Shown: positions 1-6,291 of the stretch, one piece after another
Numbering within the stretch: the first letter of the stretch is position 1
How the letters are laid out: every line of letters begins with the position of its first letter
Assembly: GCA_050015575.1 (NCBI GenBank)
Contig: JBEKBD010000136.1
Span: 1-6,591, forward strand
Length of the DNA stretch: 6,591 bases
Direction: 5' to 3'
Source: Roseiarcus sp050015575
GTDB taxonomy: Bacteria; Pseudomonadota; Alphaproteobacteria; Rhizobiales; Beijerinckiaceae
The notes under the pieces: model-generated
What the model saw: only the letters and a program-made list of their open reading frames with translations
Told to the model about the DNA's origin: nothing
Database searches by the model: none
Translations under genes and position numbers: made by a program

Positions 1-110
1 GCCTTGCCCGCGTCGACCGCGCGGCGCATCGCGGCGATCTCGCTCAACGAGGCGCCGAGGCCGTTCATCTTCCAGTTTCCCGCTACGAGCGGGCGCACGC
101 CAGGGGTCAT
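1..110 (-). CDS. tpiA: Triosephosphate isomerase, N-terminal 36 codons (partial)
   Basis: Glycolytic and gluconeogenic enzyme of the cytoplasm that interconverts dihydroxyacetone phosphate and glyceraldehyde 3-phosphate. Only the N-terminus is in the window; the gene continues beyond base 1. The translated start contains RPLVAGNWKMNG (residues 6-17), the first beta strand of the TIM barrel, with the substrate-binding Asn12 and catalytic Lys14 of the family's N-W-K motif. The ATG at 110-108 is preceded on the minus strand by AAGAGG (122-117), a good Shine-Dalgarno match with six bases of spacing. The gene is divergent from the ppiD-like gene. The family call is secure from the motif, but the rest of the protein cannot be judged. 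Confidence 0.95.
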   Translation of the reverse strand, partial: MTPGVRPLVAGNWKMNGLGASLSEIAAMRRAVDAGK

Positions 111-157
111 GTGTCGCCTCTTTTGGGGTGAAGGATCGCGTTGGTTCAGGCCTGCCG

Positions 158-185
158 ATTATCATCCTCGCTCCGCCTATGCAAA
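158..185 (-). promoter_or_regulatory. Candidate sigma-70-type promoter for tpiA
   Basis: On the minus strand TTTGCA (185-180) and GATAAT (163-158) are separated by 16 bases and lie about 48 bases upstream of the tpiA ATG. The -10 element is close to consensus and the -35 is only partial. I found no comparably good promoter facing the ppiD-like gene in the rest of this 168-bp divergent region; a weak TAGATA at 201-206 is the best I saw. The call rests on sequence resemblance alone. Confidence 0.35.
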
Positions 186-218
186 GCCTTCCGCCGGGGA
201 TAGATAGGGCCGAACGTC

Positions 219-232
219 GCGCCTCGAGGCGC
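219..232. promoter_or_regulatory. 14-bp perfect palindrome in the tpiA/ppiD divergent region
   Basis: GCGCCTCGAGGCGC is an uninterrupted inverted repeat, about 46 bp upstream of the ppiD-like start codon. It could be a binding site for a dimeric regulator. As RNA it could form a five-pair stem with a TCGA loop in the 5' leader of the ppiD-trpE transcript. In DNA this GC-rich a short palindrome may also arise by chance. I do not recognise it as a known operator. Confidence 0.3.
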
Positions 233-278
233 CGCAAAGGGCGAGATCGGGCGAAGATTTAAGGGATCGGCGACAGTC

Positions 279-2168
279 ATGCTCGACGGAATACGAAAGG
301 CGACGAACGGCCTCATCGGCCGCATCGTCATGACGATCCTGCTCGGCTTCCTCATCGTCAGTTTCGCCATCTGGGGCATCGGCGACATTTTCCGCGGCGC
401 GACGCCCAACAAGCTCGCCGAAGTCGGCGGCACGGTGATCACCGCGCAGCAATTCCAGAGCGCGATGCAGACGGTGATGTATCGCTACCAGGCCCAAACG
501 AAGGCCAACCTGACCAATGCGCAGGCCCACGCGCTCGGCCTCGACGTCGGGGTGCTGCAACGCCTGATCGCCGAAGCCGCGCTCGACCGGCGCGCCGCGT
601 CGTTGGGCCTGGCGATTTCCGAAGAGGCGATCGCCGCCGCGGTGCGCGCCGACCCGGGCCTGCAGGACGCGTCGGGCCAATTCAGCCGCGCCCGCTTCGA
701 CGCGGCGCTGCGCGATTCCGGCCTCAGCGAGCGCGGCTTCTTCGTCAGCCAGAGCCGAGCCTATCTGCGCCGGCAGATCGAGCTGGCGCTGGTCGACGGC
801 ATGACCGCGCCCAAGCCGCTGGTCGACGCGCTGGCGCGGGTCGAGGCGCAGACGCGCGCGATCGACTACGTCGCGCTGCCGTCGGTCGCCGCGGACGCAA
901 TCCCTGCGCCGTCGGACGAAACGTTGAAGAGCTATTTCGAGGATCGTCGCGCCGACTATCGGGCGCCCGAATATCGCGGCTTCGCCATGCTGCTGATTTC
1001 TCCGACCGACCTCGCCAAGCCGGCGGAGGTGACGGACGAAGACGCCCAGGCGTTGTACGACAAGGCGCGCGCGGCCCGCTACGTCGTCGCCGAAAAGCGC
1101 AAGTTGCAGCAGATCGTCTTTCCCGACGAAGCGCAGGCGGCGGAGGCCGAGGCCAAGATCAAGGGCGGCGCGCGTTTCGACGACATCGTCGCGGCGCGCC
1201 ATCTGACGCCCGCGGACATCGACCTCGGCGAGACCACCAAGGCCGCGCTGTTCGATCCCGCGATCGGCGAAGCCGCCTTCGCGCTGCCCGAGGGCGGCGT
1301 CAGCGACGTGGTCAAGGGACGCTTCGGACCGACGATCGTGCGCGTCGTCGCCGTCGTTCCCGGGAGCGCCAAGAGTTTCGTCGAGGTCGAGGACGCGCTC
1401 AAGAAGGAGATCGCGCAGAATCGCGCCGCCGGCGACGTGCAGACGCTGCACGACAAGATCGAGGACGCGCGCGTCGCCGGCAAGTCGCTGAGCGAAGCGG
1501 CCGCGAGCGTCGGCCTTGAGGCGCGCGAGATCAAAGCGGTGGACGCGAAGGGGCTCGATCCCGCCGGCGCCCCCGTCGACCTGCCGGAAAAGGCGTTGCT
1601 GCTGCGCTCGGTCTACGCCTCCGACGTCGGGGTGGACGACGCGGCGCTGCAGACGCAAGATCGCGGCTACCTCTGGTTCGAAGTCGCCAAAGTCGAGCCG
1701 GCGCGCGATCGCACTTTCGAAGAAGTCAAGGACGCCGTCGACAAGCAGTGGCGCGCCGAAGAAGCGGCGCGGGCGCTCGCCGCCAAAGCGCAGGTCATGG
1801 TCACGCAGCTCGACACCGGCGCGACGCTCGCCGGCCTCGCGCAGAGCGCCGGCGTCGAGGTCAAGTCGGCGGCGGACGTTCGCCGGCGCGGCGGCGCGGG
1901 TCTGGCCGATTCCGTCGTCGCCGCGATCTTCGCCACGCCGTCGATGGGCGCGGGATCGGCGGCGACGCCCGAAGGACGCGTCGTCTTCAAGATCACCGCC
2001 GACGCGACGCCGCCCACCGACGCCGCCGACCCCGCCGTCAAGAAGAGCGCGGCGGAACTCGCCAGCGCGCTGCAATCGGACGTCATCGCGCAATACGTCA
2101 ACGCCCTCGAGCGCGAACTCGGGGTGACGATCCACGAAAACGTCCTCAAGTCGGCCGAGGGCGGCTGA
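279..2168 (+). CDS. ppiD: PpiD-like SurA N-terminal / parvulin-fold periplasmic chaperone
   Basis: 629-residue, inner-membrane-anchored periplasmic folding factor, close in length to E. coli PpiD (about 623). A short basic N-terminus is followed by one transmembrane helix (about residues 16-35, RIVMTILLGFLIVSFAIWGI). A SurA-type chaperone region lies at about 45-170, a parvulin-like (PpiC) region at about 270-360, and a long C-terminal region completes the protein. The usual parvulin histidines are not visible: the HILV-type strand reads LQQIVF (276-281) and the closing G-x-H-I strand reads GPTIVRV (350-356). This suggests chaperone activity with weak or no proline isomerase activity, as proposed for PpiD. 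The ATG at 279 has a modest ribosome site, AAGGGA at 261-266, 12 bases away. The gene ends 2 bp before trpE, so the two are probably cotranscribed. The family is clear; the client proteins are unknown. Confidence 0.9.
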   Translation: MLDGIRKATNGLIGRIVMTILLGFLIVSFAIWGIGDIFRGATPNKLAEVGGTVITAQQFQSAMQTVMYRYQAQTKANLTNAQAHALGLDVGVLQRLIAEAALDRRAASLGLAISEEAIAAAVRADPGLQDASGQFSRARFDAALRDSGLSERGFFVSQSRAYLRRQIELALVDGMTAPKPLVDALARVEAQTRAIDYVALPSVAADAIPAPSDETLKSYFEDRRADYRAPEYRGFAMLLISPTDLAKPAEVTDEDAQALYDKARAARYVVAEKRKLQQIVFPDEAQAAEAEAKIKGGARFDDIVAARHLTPADIDLGETTKAALFDPAIGEAAFALPEGGVSDVVKGRFGPTIVRVVAVVPGSAKSFVEVEDALKKEIAQNRAAGDVQTLHDKIEDARVAGKSLSEAAASVGLEAREIKAVDAKGLDPAGAPVDLPEKALLLRSVYASDVGVDDAALQTQDRGYLWFEVAKVEPARDRTFEEVKDAVDKQWRAEEAARALAAKAQVMVTQLDTGATLAGLAQSAGVEVKSAADVRRRGGAGLADSVVAAIFATPSMGAGSAATPEGRVVFKITADATPPTDAADPAVKKSAAELASALQSDVIAQYVNALERELGVTIHENVLKSAEGG

Positions 2169-2170
2169 GG

Positions 2171-3697
2171 ATGCCGACGATGGACGTCCAGGATTTCGAC
2201 GCCTTCGCGCGCCGTTACGCCAGCGGCCGCGCCAGCGTCGTGCAGACCACGCTGGTCGCCGACCTGGAGACGCCCGTGTCGGCCTATTTGAAGCTGGCGG
2301 CGGGGCGTTCGGGCGCCATGTTCCTGCTGGAGTCGGTCGAGGGCGGCGCGCAGCGCGGGCGCTACTCGATGATCGGGCTCGACCCCGACGTCGTCTGGCG
2401 CTCCAGCGGCGAAGGGTCCGAAATCAATCGGCGGGCCCTGAGCGAACCCGACGCGTTCATCCCTTGCCCCGGCAAGCCGCTGGAGGCGCTGCGCGCGCTG
2501 CTGGCGGAATCGCGGATCGATCTGCCGTTCGGCCTGCCGCCGATGGCGGCCGGCGTGTTCGGCTATCTCGGCTACGACATGGTGCGGCAAATGGAGCGTC
2601 TCGCCCCGGCCAAGCCCGACCCGATCGGCGCGCCCGACGCGATCCTGGTCCGCCCGACGATCATGGTGGTGTTCGACGGCGTGCGCGACGAAATGGCGGT
2701 CGTCACGCCGGTCCGCCCGACTGCCGGGATTTCCGCCCGCGCGGCGTTCGAGAGCGCCCAGGCGCGGCTAGACGCGGTGGTGGCGGCGCTCGAGGGGCCG
2801 CTCGATCATGCCGCCAACGCGGTCGATCCGTTGCTGCTGGCGGGCGAGGCCGTCTCCAACACCAGCGAGGCGGAATTCCTGGGGATGGTCGCCAAGGCGA
2901 AGGAGTACATCGTCGCCGGCGACGCGTTCCAGGTCGTGCTGTCGCAGCGCTTCGCCAGCCGCTTCGATCTCCCCGCGTTCTCGCTCTATCGCGCGCTGCG
3001 GCGCGTCAATCCCTCGCCCTACCTGTGCTTTCTCGATTTCGGCGGCTTCCAGATCGTCGTCTCCAGCCCGGAAATCCTGGTCCGCGTGCGCGCCGGCAAG
3101 GTCGTCATCCGCCCGATCGCCGGCACGCGCCGGCGCGGCGTCGACGAGGCGGAGGACGCCAAGCTCGCCGCCGAGCTGCTCGCCGATCCGAAGGAGCGCG
3201 CCGAGCACCTGATGCTGCTCGACCTCGGCCGCAACGACGTCGGCCGCGTCGCCAAGATCGGCACGGTCAAGGTCACCGACAGCTTCTTCATCGAGCGCTA
3301 CAGCCACGTCATGCACATCGTCTCCAACGTCGAGGGCGAGCTGCGCCCCGATCTCGACGTCGTCGCCGCGCTGTCGGCGGGCTTCCCCGCCGGAACGGTC
3401 TCCGGCGCGCCGAAAGTGCGGGCAATGGAGATCATCGACGAACTGGAGAAGGAAAAGCGCGGGCCATACGCCGGCTGCATCGGCTATTTCGGCGCCGGCG
3501 GCGAGATGGACACCTGCATCGTGCTCAGGACTTCGGTGGTCAAGGACGGCGTCATGCACGTCCAAGCCGGCGCCGGCGTCGTCTACGATTCCGATCCGGC
3601 CTCCGAGCAGCGCGAATGCGTCAACAAGGCGCAGGCGCAGTTTCACGCGGCCGAGGAAGCGGTGAGGTTTGCGACGCGAGCGAAGCGGGGGCAATAG
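2171..3697 (+). CDS. trpE: Anthranilate synthase component I
   Basis: 508-residue cytoplasmic enzyme subunit that converts chorismate to anthranilate, using ammonia supplied by TrpG, in the first step of tryptophan synthesis. The N-terminal domain carries the LLES motif (residues 52-55) of the tryptophan feedback site, so inhibition by tryptophan is expected. The chorismate-binding domain shows IAGTRRRG (from 316), E345, DLGRND (351-356), H382 in HIVSNVEG, FPAGTVSGAPK (405-415), GCIGYF (435-440) and QAGAGVVYDSDP (465-476). Length and motifs are complete, and it is not a TrpE-TrpG fusion. Two in-frame ATGs compete, at 2171 and 2180. The first has GAGG at 2157-2160 about ten bases upstream; the second has GAGG at 2167-2170, nine bases upstream, overlapping the ppiD stop. 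No trpG follows within the window, and the next genes converge on trpE. Confidence 0.97.
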   Translation: MPTMDVQDFDAFARRYASGRASVVQTTLVADLETPVSAYLKLAAGRSGAMFLLESVEGGAQRGRYSMIGLDPDVVWRSSGEGSEINRRALSEPDAFIPCPGKPLEALRALLAESRIDLPFGLPPMAAGVFGYLGYDMVRQMERLAPAKPDPIGAPDAILVRPTIMVVFDGVRDEMAVVTPVRPTAGISARAAFESAQARLDAVVAALEGPLDHAANAVDPLLLAGEAVSNTSEAEFLGMVAKAKEYIVAGDAFQVVLSQRFASRFDLPAFSLYRALRRVNPSPYLCFLDFGGFQIVVSSPEILVRVRAGKVVIRPIAGTRRRGVDEAEDAKLAAELLADPKERAEHLMLLDLGRNDVGRVAKIGTVKVTDSFFIERYSHVMHIVSNVEGELRPDLDVVAALSAGFPAGTVSGAPKVRAMEIIDELEKEKRGPYAGCIGYFGAGGEMDTCIVLRTSVVKDGVMHVQAGAGVVYDSDPASEQRECVNKAQAQFHAAEEAVRFATRAKRGQ

Positions 3698-3748
3698 CGG
3701 AACGCGCCTGCTTCCGGCGAACGGCGTCGCCGACCGCGCCCTTGCGCG
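3698..3748. terminator. Possible bidirectional terminator between convergent genes
   Basis: The 58-bp gap between the trpE stop and the convergent small membrane protein gene holds several short inverted repeats. These are CGGAA/TTCCG (3698-3702 and 3712-3716), CGGCGA/TCGCCG with a six-base loop (3715-3732), and CGCGC/GCGCG with a four-base loop (3735-3748). Position and stems suit transcription ending from both sides. There is no T-tract on either strand, so this is not a canonical Rho-independent terminator. Confidence 0.3.
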
Positions 3749-3755
3749 AACGGAA

Positions 3756-4028
3756 TCAGGACGACGGTCCGGGCCCGCGTCCCGCGAGGCAGCCCAGCGC
3801 GAGAGCGCCCGCGGCGCCTCCGACGATGGCTCCGATCGGCATGAAGGTGAAGAACGCCAACATGCCGCAATAACCTTCGAAGCAACTCGTGTGGAAGATT
3901 TCCGTCCACACGAACCCGGCGCCGACGCCCAGCGCGCCGCCTACGAGGGCGCCGAGGAAGAAACCCGCGCATCCCCCCGCGAAGCCGCCCAGTGCCCTCG
4001 CGCTTCGAGCCTCGGACGCTCCCGTCAA
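3756..4028 (-). CDS. Small glycine-rich two-helix membrane protein, unknown function
   Basis: A predicted 90-residue protein if translation starts at the TTG at 4028-4026, which overlaps the tpr1 stop as TTGA. This suggests translational coupling. No ATG lies early in this frame, and I see no well-spaced Shine-Dalgarno site. There are two hydrophobic segments. Residues 13-42 are rich in small residues with repeated G-x-x-x-G spacing (GGFAGGCAGFFLGALVGGAL), and residues 56-82 include FFTFMPIGAIVGGAAG. The connecting segment TEIFHTSCFEGYCGM has two cysteines (C49, C54); C20 and C80 lie in or near the helices. The amphipathic logic and clean stop at 3756 contrast with the arginine-rich nonsense in the same frame upstream of 4028, supporting a start near there. 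It resembles glycine-zipper membrane proteins in general, but I do not recognise the family. The main doubt is the exact start. Confidence 0.6.
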   Translation of the reverse strand: MTGASEARSARALGGFAGGCAGFFLGALVGGALGVGAGFVWTEIFHTSCFEGYCGMLAFFTFMPIGAIVGGAAGALALGCLAGRGPGPSS

Positions 4029-4462
4029 GGCGTGGCGCCGAGCGCCTTCAGCTCGGCGACGGCCGCGCTCAACTCGTCGTAGAGTTTGGGGCAATCGCCG
4101 ACGGCGAGCCGGAACAGGCGGGTCGCGTCGTCCTTCGCGCCCGTCCGCAGCGCCAGTTCGCCGCTGTAGAAGTCGGCCTCGCAAACTTGGCCCTTCTTTT
4201 TGTTGGGGTCCGGATCGTCGGCGGCGGCGAGGACGGCCGCCGGGGTCATCTGGCCCATCAACATGCGAATGACCGGCGCGGGCCACGCTGTCATGTCGAC
4301 TTGCGCGCTGGCCTGCGCCAGCGGGCTCGGCAGGTTGTTGCGCTGCGCGACGATGTCGAGCCAAATCGCGGCATAGGCGTTCTTCGGCGCGACCGCGCTC
4401 GCCTGCGTCACGTCGGCCAGCGCCTTGGCGAGATTGCCGCTGTAGAGGTAGGAGACGCCGCG
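4025..4462 (-). repeat. Duplicated 3' segment, copy in tpr1
   Basis: The last 145 codons and stop of tpr1 (from RGVSYLYSGNLAKALADV to the end) are repeated, without gaps, in tpr2 at 5854-6291. By hand count 129 of 145 residues are identical (89%). DNA identity is also high, including a run of more than 50 identical bases around 4292-4350 versus 6119-6177. Similarity continues four bases past the stop (CGGG) and then ends abruptly. Confidence 0.9.
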
Positions 4463-5572
4463 ATTGCGGATGGCGTAGCCGTTCTTGGGATCGAGCCGGA
4501 TCGCCGCGTCATAGTCGGCGATGGCGCGGTCGTAGTCGCCCTTGACGCGATCCAGGCTGCCGCGGCCGCTGAGGGGCGTGGCGTAATTGGGGTCGAGCCG
4601 GATCGACTCGCCGTAGTCGGCGATGGCGTGATCGTAGTCGCCCTTGTCGCCATAGGCGTTGGCGCGCCCGTTGTAGGCGTAGGCGTAGTTGGGATCGAGC
4701 CGGATCGCCTCGTTGTAGTCGGCGATGGCGCGATCGTAGTCGCCCTTGTCGTAATAGGCGTTGCCGCGGCCGTTGTAAGCGTAGGTGTAGTTGGGGTCGA
4801 GCCGGATCGCGTCGTTGTAGTCGGCCAGCGCGCGATCGTAGTCGCCCTTCACTTTGTACGCGTTGCCGCGGCCGTTGTAGGCGTAGGCGTAATTGGGGTT
4901 GAGCCGGATCGCGTCGTTGTAGTCGGCGATGGCGAGATCGTATTGCCCCTTGCCGTAATAGGCGTTGCCCCGGCCGTTATAGCCGTTGACCAAGTTGGGG
5001 TTGAGCCGGATCGCCTCGCTGTAGTCGGCGAGCGCGCGGTCGAATTCGTTTTCCTCTTTGTACGCGTTGCCCCGGCCGACATAGGCGTTGGCGTATTTGG
5101 GGTCGAGCCGAATCGCCTGGTTGAAGTCGGCGATGGCGCGGTCGTGTTGGCCCTTGTCGTTATAGGCGTTGCCGCGGCCGTTAAGCGGATAGACGTACTT
5201 GGGGTCGAGCCGGATCGCCTCGTCGTAGTCGGCGATGGCGAGGTCGTATTCGTTCAAGTCGTCGTGGGCGTTGCCGCGATTGTTGTAGGCGATCGCGTCC
5301 TTGGGATCGAGCCGGATCGCCACGTCGTAATCGGCGACGGCGTGAACGTTGTCGCCCTTCTCGTTGTATGCTTTGCCGCGGTCGACGTAAGCCCAGGCCA
5401 GATCATGGCCTCGCCATCGCCCTGATTGGATCACACGGGTGCAAGCGACGATTTGCGCGTCGCCGGCCCCGTTGGCGCAGGCGCTCCCGTCGTCGGCGAA
5501 CGCCGGCGGCGCCATGAATCCCGCCGCCGCGAACATCGCCGCCAGGCCGACCGCCATTGTCGAAAGACGCAT
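4025..5572 (-). CDS. Secreted tetratricopeptide-repeat (TPR) protein, tpr1
   Basis: 515-residue protein, predicted periplasmic. A Sec signal peptide (MRLSTMAVGLAAMFAAAG..., probable cleavage after AFA at residue 26) is followed by a short segment with C32 and C44 (VACTRVIQSG). Nine regular 34-residue TPR units span residues 59-364, with core YNGRGNAY..KGDYDRAIADYNEAIRLDPN. Two degenerate units follow at 365-432. The C-terminal domain (433-515) has VCEADFYSGELALR and DCPKLYDEL, giving C464 and C494, and ends in AELKALGATP. This layout resembles rhizobial periplasmic TPR proteins from memory. TPR domains bind other proteins; the partner is unknown. The start at 5572 was chosen because AAAGGGGG (5585-5578) sits five bases upstream and the signal peptide begins there. 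A further 95 open codons upstream lack support. The gene has its own probable promoter and overlaps the next small gene. Confidence 0.92.
   Translation of the reverse strand: MRLSTMAVGLAAMFAAAGFMAPPAFADDGSACANGAGDAQIVACTRVIQSGRWRGHDLAWAYVDRGKAYNEKGDNVHAVADYDVAIRLDPKDAIAYNNRGNAHDDLNEYDLAIADYDEAIRLDPKYVYPLNGRGNAYNDKGQHDRAIADFNQAIRLDPKYANAYVGRGNAYKEENEFDRALADYSEAIRLNPNLVNGYNGRGNAYYGKGQYDLAIADYNDAIRLNPNYAYAYNGRGNAYKVKGDYDRALADYNDAIRLDPNYTYAYNGRGNAYYDKGDYDRAIADYNEAIRLDPNYAYAYNGRANAYGDKGDYDHAIADYGESIRLDPNYATPLSGRGSLDRVKGDYDRAIADYDAAIRLDPKNGYAIRNRGVSYLYSGNLAKALADVTQASAVAPKNAYAAIWLDIVAQRNNLPSPLAQASAQVDMTAWPAPVIRMLMGQMTPAAVLAAADDPDPNKKKGQVCEADFYSGELALRTGAKDDATRLFRLAVGDCPKLYDELSAAVAELKALGATP
4481..5398 (-). 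repeat. Nine tandem 102-bp units encoding 34-residue TPRs
   Basis: The array encodes tpr1 residues 59-364 with an exact 102-bp period and no spacers. Units 5 to 8 (residues 195-330) are almost the same as one another in both protein and DNA, sharing NYAYAYNGRGNAY-type junctions. Units 1 to 4 and unit 9 are more divergent. Unit 9 (SGRGSLDRVKGDYD) is closer to the repeats of the neighbouring paralog tpr2 than to its own neighbours. This pattern suggests that the central units were amplified recently inside this gene, probably by unequal recombination or replication slippage. Confidence 0.9.
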
Positions 5573-5577
5573 GATCG

Positions 5578-5638
5578 CCCCCTTTGCTCCGGCCCCGCTC
5601 CGTCCAGCGACTATAGCGCAAATTTGTTCTTTTGCATC
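5578..5638 (-). promoter_or_regulatory. Probable promoter and ribosome-binding site of tpr1
   Basis: On the minus strand TATAGT (5615-5610) is a good -10 box inside a locally AT-rich patch that contrasts with the GC-rich surroundings. The best-placed -35, GATGCA at 5638-5633 with 17-base spacing, is poor. The ribosome-binding site AAAGGGGG (5585-5578) is five bases before the ATG. The patch contains an eight-base palindrome CAAATTTG (5619-5626) that could be an operator. The sequence suggests tpr1 can be transcribed independently of tpr2. Confidence 0.4.
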
Positions 5639-5739
5639 GCCCTGCTCGAGCGACCGGGCCGCGTCCCGGCCTCGCGCAAGCGCTCGATCGGATGCGCGTG
5701 GGCGCTCGCCATCCCGCCGACCTTCCCGCGACCCTCGCC

Positions 5740-5850
5740 TCACCTGATCGGCGGCGCGTACTGCAGGCCGCCCTGCGTCCACAGCGCGTTCAGCCCACGG
5801 CGGATCTTGATCGGCGAGCCCATCCCCAGGTTGCGCTCGAACGACTCGCC
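5740..5850 (-). pseudogene. C-terminal remnant of an amino-acid ABC transporter substrate-binding protein (AapJ-like)
   Basis: These 36 codons plus a TGA stop read GESFERNLGMGSPIKI followed by RRG and LNALWTQGGLQYAPPIR. This matches the characteristic C-terminal end of the periplasmic binding protein of general L-amino-acid transporters (AapJ/BztA type, about 340 residues) as I remember it, including the conserved LNALW-GGLQYAPP ending. The body of the gene is missing: the codon two places upstream of the first recognisable residue is the tpr2 stop (5856-5854), in the same frame. The fragment has no start codon or ribosome site of its own and is almost certainly not translated. It shows that an aapJ-like gene once stood directly upstream of tpr1 and was truncated by recombination. 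No aapQ/M/P genes are visible. Confidence 0.8.
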
Positions 5851-5853
5851 CCG

Positions 5854-6291
5854 TCAAGGCCCCGCGCCGAGCGCCTTGAGTTCCGCAATGGCCGCGATCG
5901 GTTCATCGTAGAGTTTGGGGCAATCGCTGGCGGCGAGCCGGAACAGGCGGGTCGCGTCGTCTTGCACGCCCATGCGCAGCGCCAATTCGCCGCTAAAGAA
6001 ATCAGCCTCGCAGACTTGACCCCTTTTTTTGTTGGGGTCCGGGGCGTCGGCCGCGGCGAGCACGGCCGCCGGGGTCATCTGGCCCATGAACATGCGAATG
6101 ACCGGCGCTGGCCAAACGGTCATGTCGACTTGCGCGCTGGCCTGCGCCAGCGGGCTCGGCAGGTTGTTGCGCTGGGCGACGATGTCGAGCCAAATTGCGG
6201 TGTAGGCGTTCTTCGGCTCGACCGCGCTCGCCTGCGTCACGTCCGCCAGCGCCTTGGCGAGATTGCCGCTGTAAAGGTAGGAGACGCCACG
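5854..6291 (-). repeat. Duplicated 3' segment, copy in tpr2
   Basis: Partner of the segment at 4025-4462, in direct orientation and 1,829 bp away. The two copies differ at 16 of 145 residues by hand count, mostly conservative or single-base changes. The last common bases are the four after the stop codon (CGGG, 5853-5850). Beyond them tpr1 continues into the small membrane protein gene while tpr2 continues into the aapJ-like tail. Such a direct repeat is a substrate for further recombination that would delete or duplicate the DNA between. Confidence 0.9.

Noticed and set aside
177..2135. Long open frame on the minus strand opposite the ppiD-like gene (652 codons)
   Set aside because: Its translation is arginine- and aspartate-rich with no recognisable motif, and it lies antisense to a clear PpiD family gene. 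Stop codons are rare in every frame of DNA this rich in GC.
1748..2170. Upstream extension of the trpE frame into ppiD
   Set aside because: The extra 141 codons are arginine-rich, overlap ppiD, and resemble no TrpE N-terminus. The TrpE family begins near the ATGs at 2171 and 2180.
2464..3873. Second plus-strand open frame overlapping trpE
   Set aside because: Low-complexity Arg/Ala/Gly translation in a different frame from the motif-rich trpE; a GC-driven shadow.
4029..4364. Longer version of the small membrane protein starting inside tpr1
   Set aside because: The added residues are arginine-rich with no hydrophobic pattern and are an out-of-frame reading of the tpr1 C-terminal domain. A similar arginine-rich frame appears opposite the tpr2 copy.
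4481..5398. CRISPR-like or satellite repeat
   Set aside because: Units are contiguous, 102 bp long, without spacers, and encode TPR motifs in frame.
3992..5425. Plus-strand 477-codon open frame with repeats such as GVEPDRLVVVGDGAIVVAL
   Set aside because: The repetition is the antisense image of the 102-bp TPR units of tpr1. The sense strand has a signal peptide, ribosome site and true TPR consensus.
5654..5669. CCGGG/CCCGG hairpin downstream of the aapJ-like tail as its terminator
   Set aside because: Only five pairs and no T-tract; too common in such GC-rich DNA to call.
5573..5857. N-terminal extension of tpr1 by 95 codons
   Set aside because: The extension crosses the aapJ-like remnant in a different frame, has no family resemblance, and would bury the signal peptide and its well-spaced ribosome site.
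5426..5911. Plus-strand open frame across the tpr1 promoter region
   Set aside because: It runs antisense to the tpr1 start, the aapJ-like tail and the tpr2 end, without motif or ribosome site.
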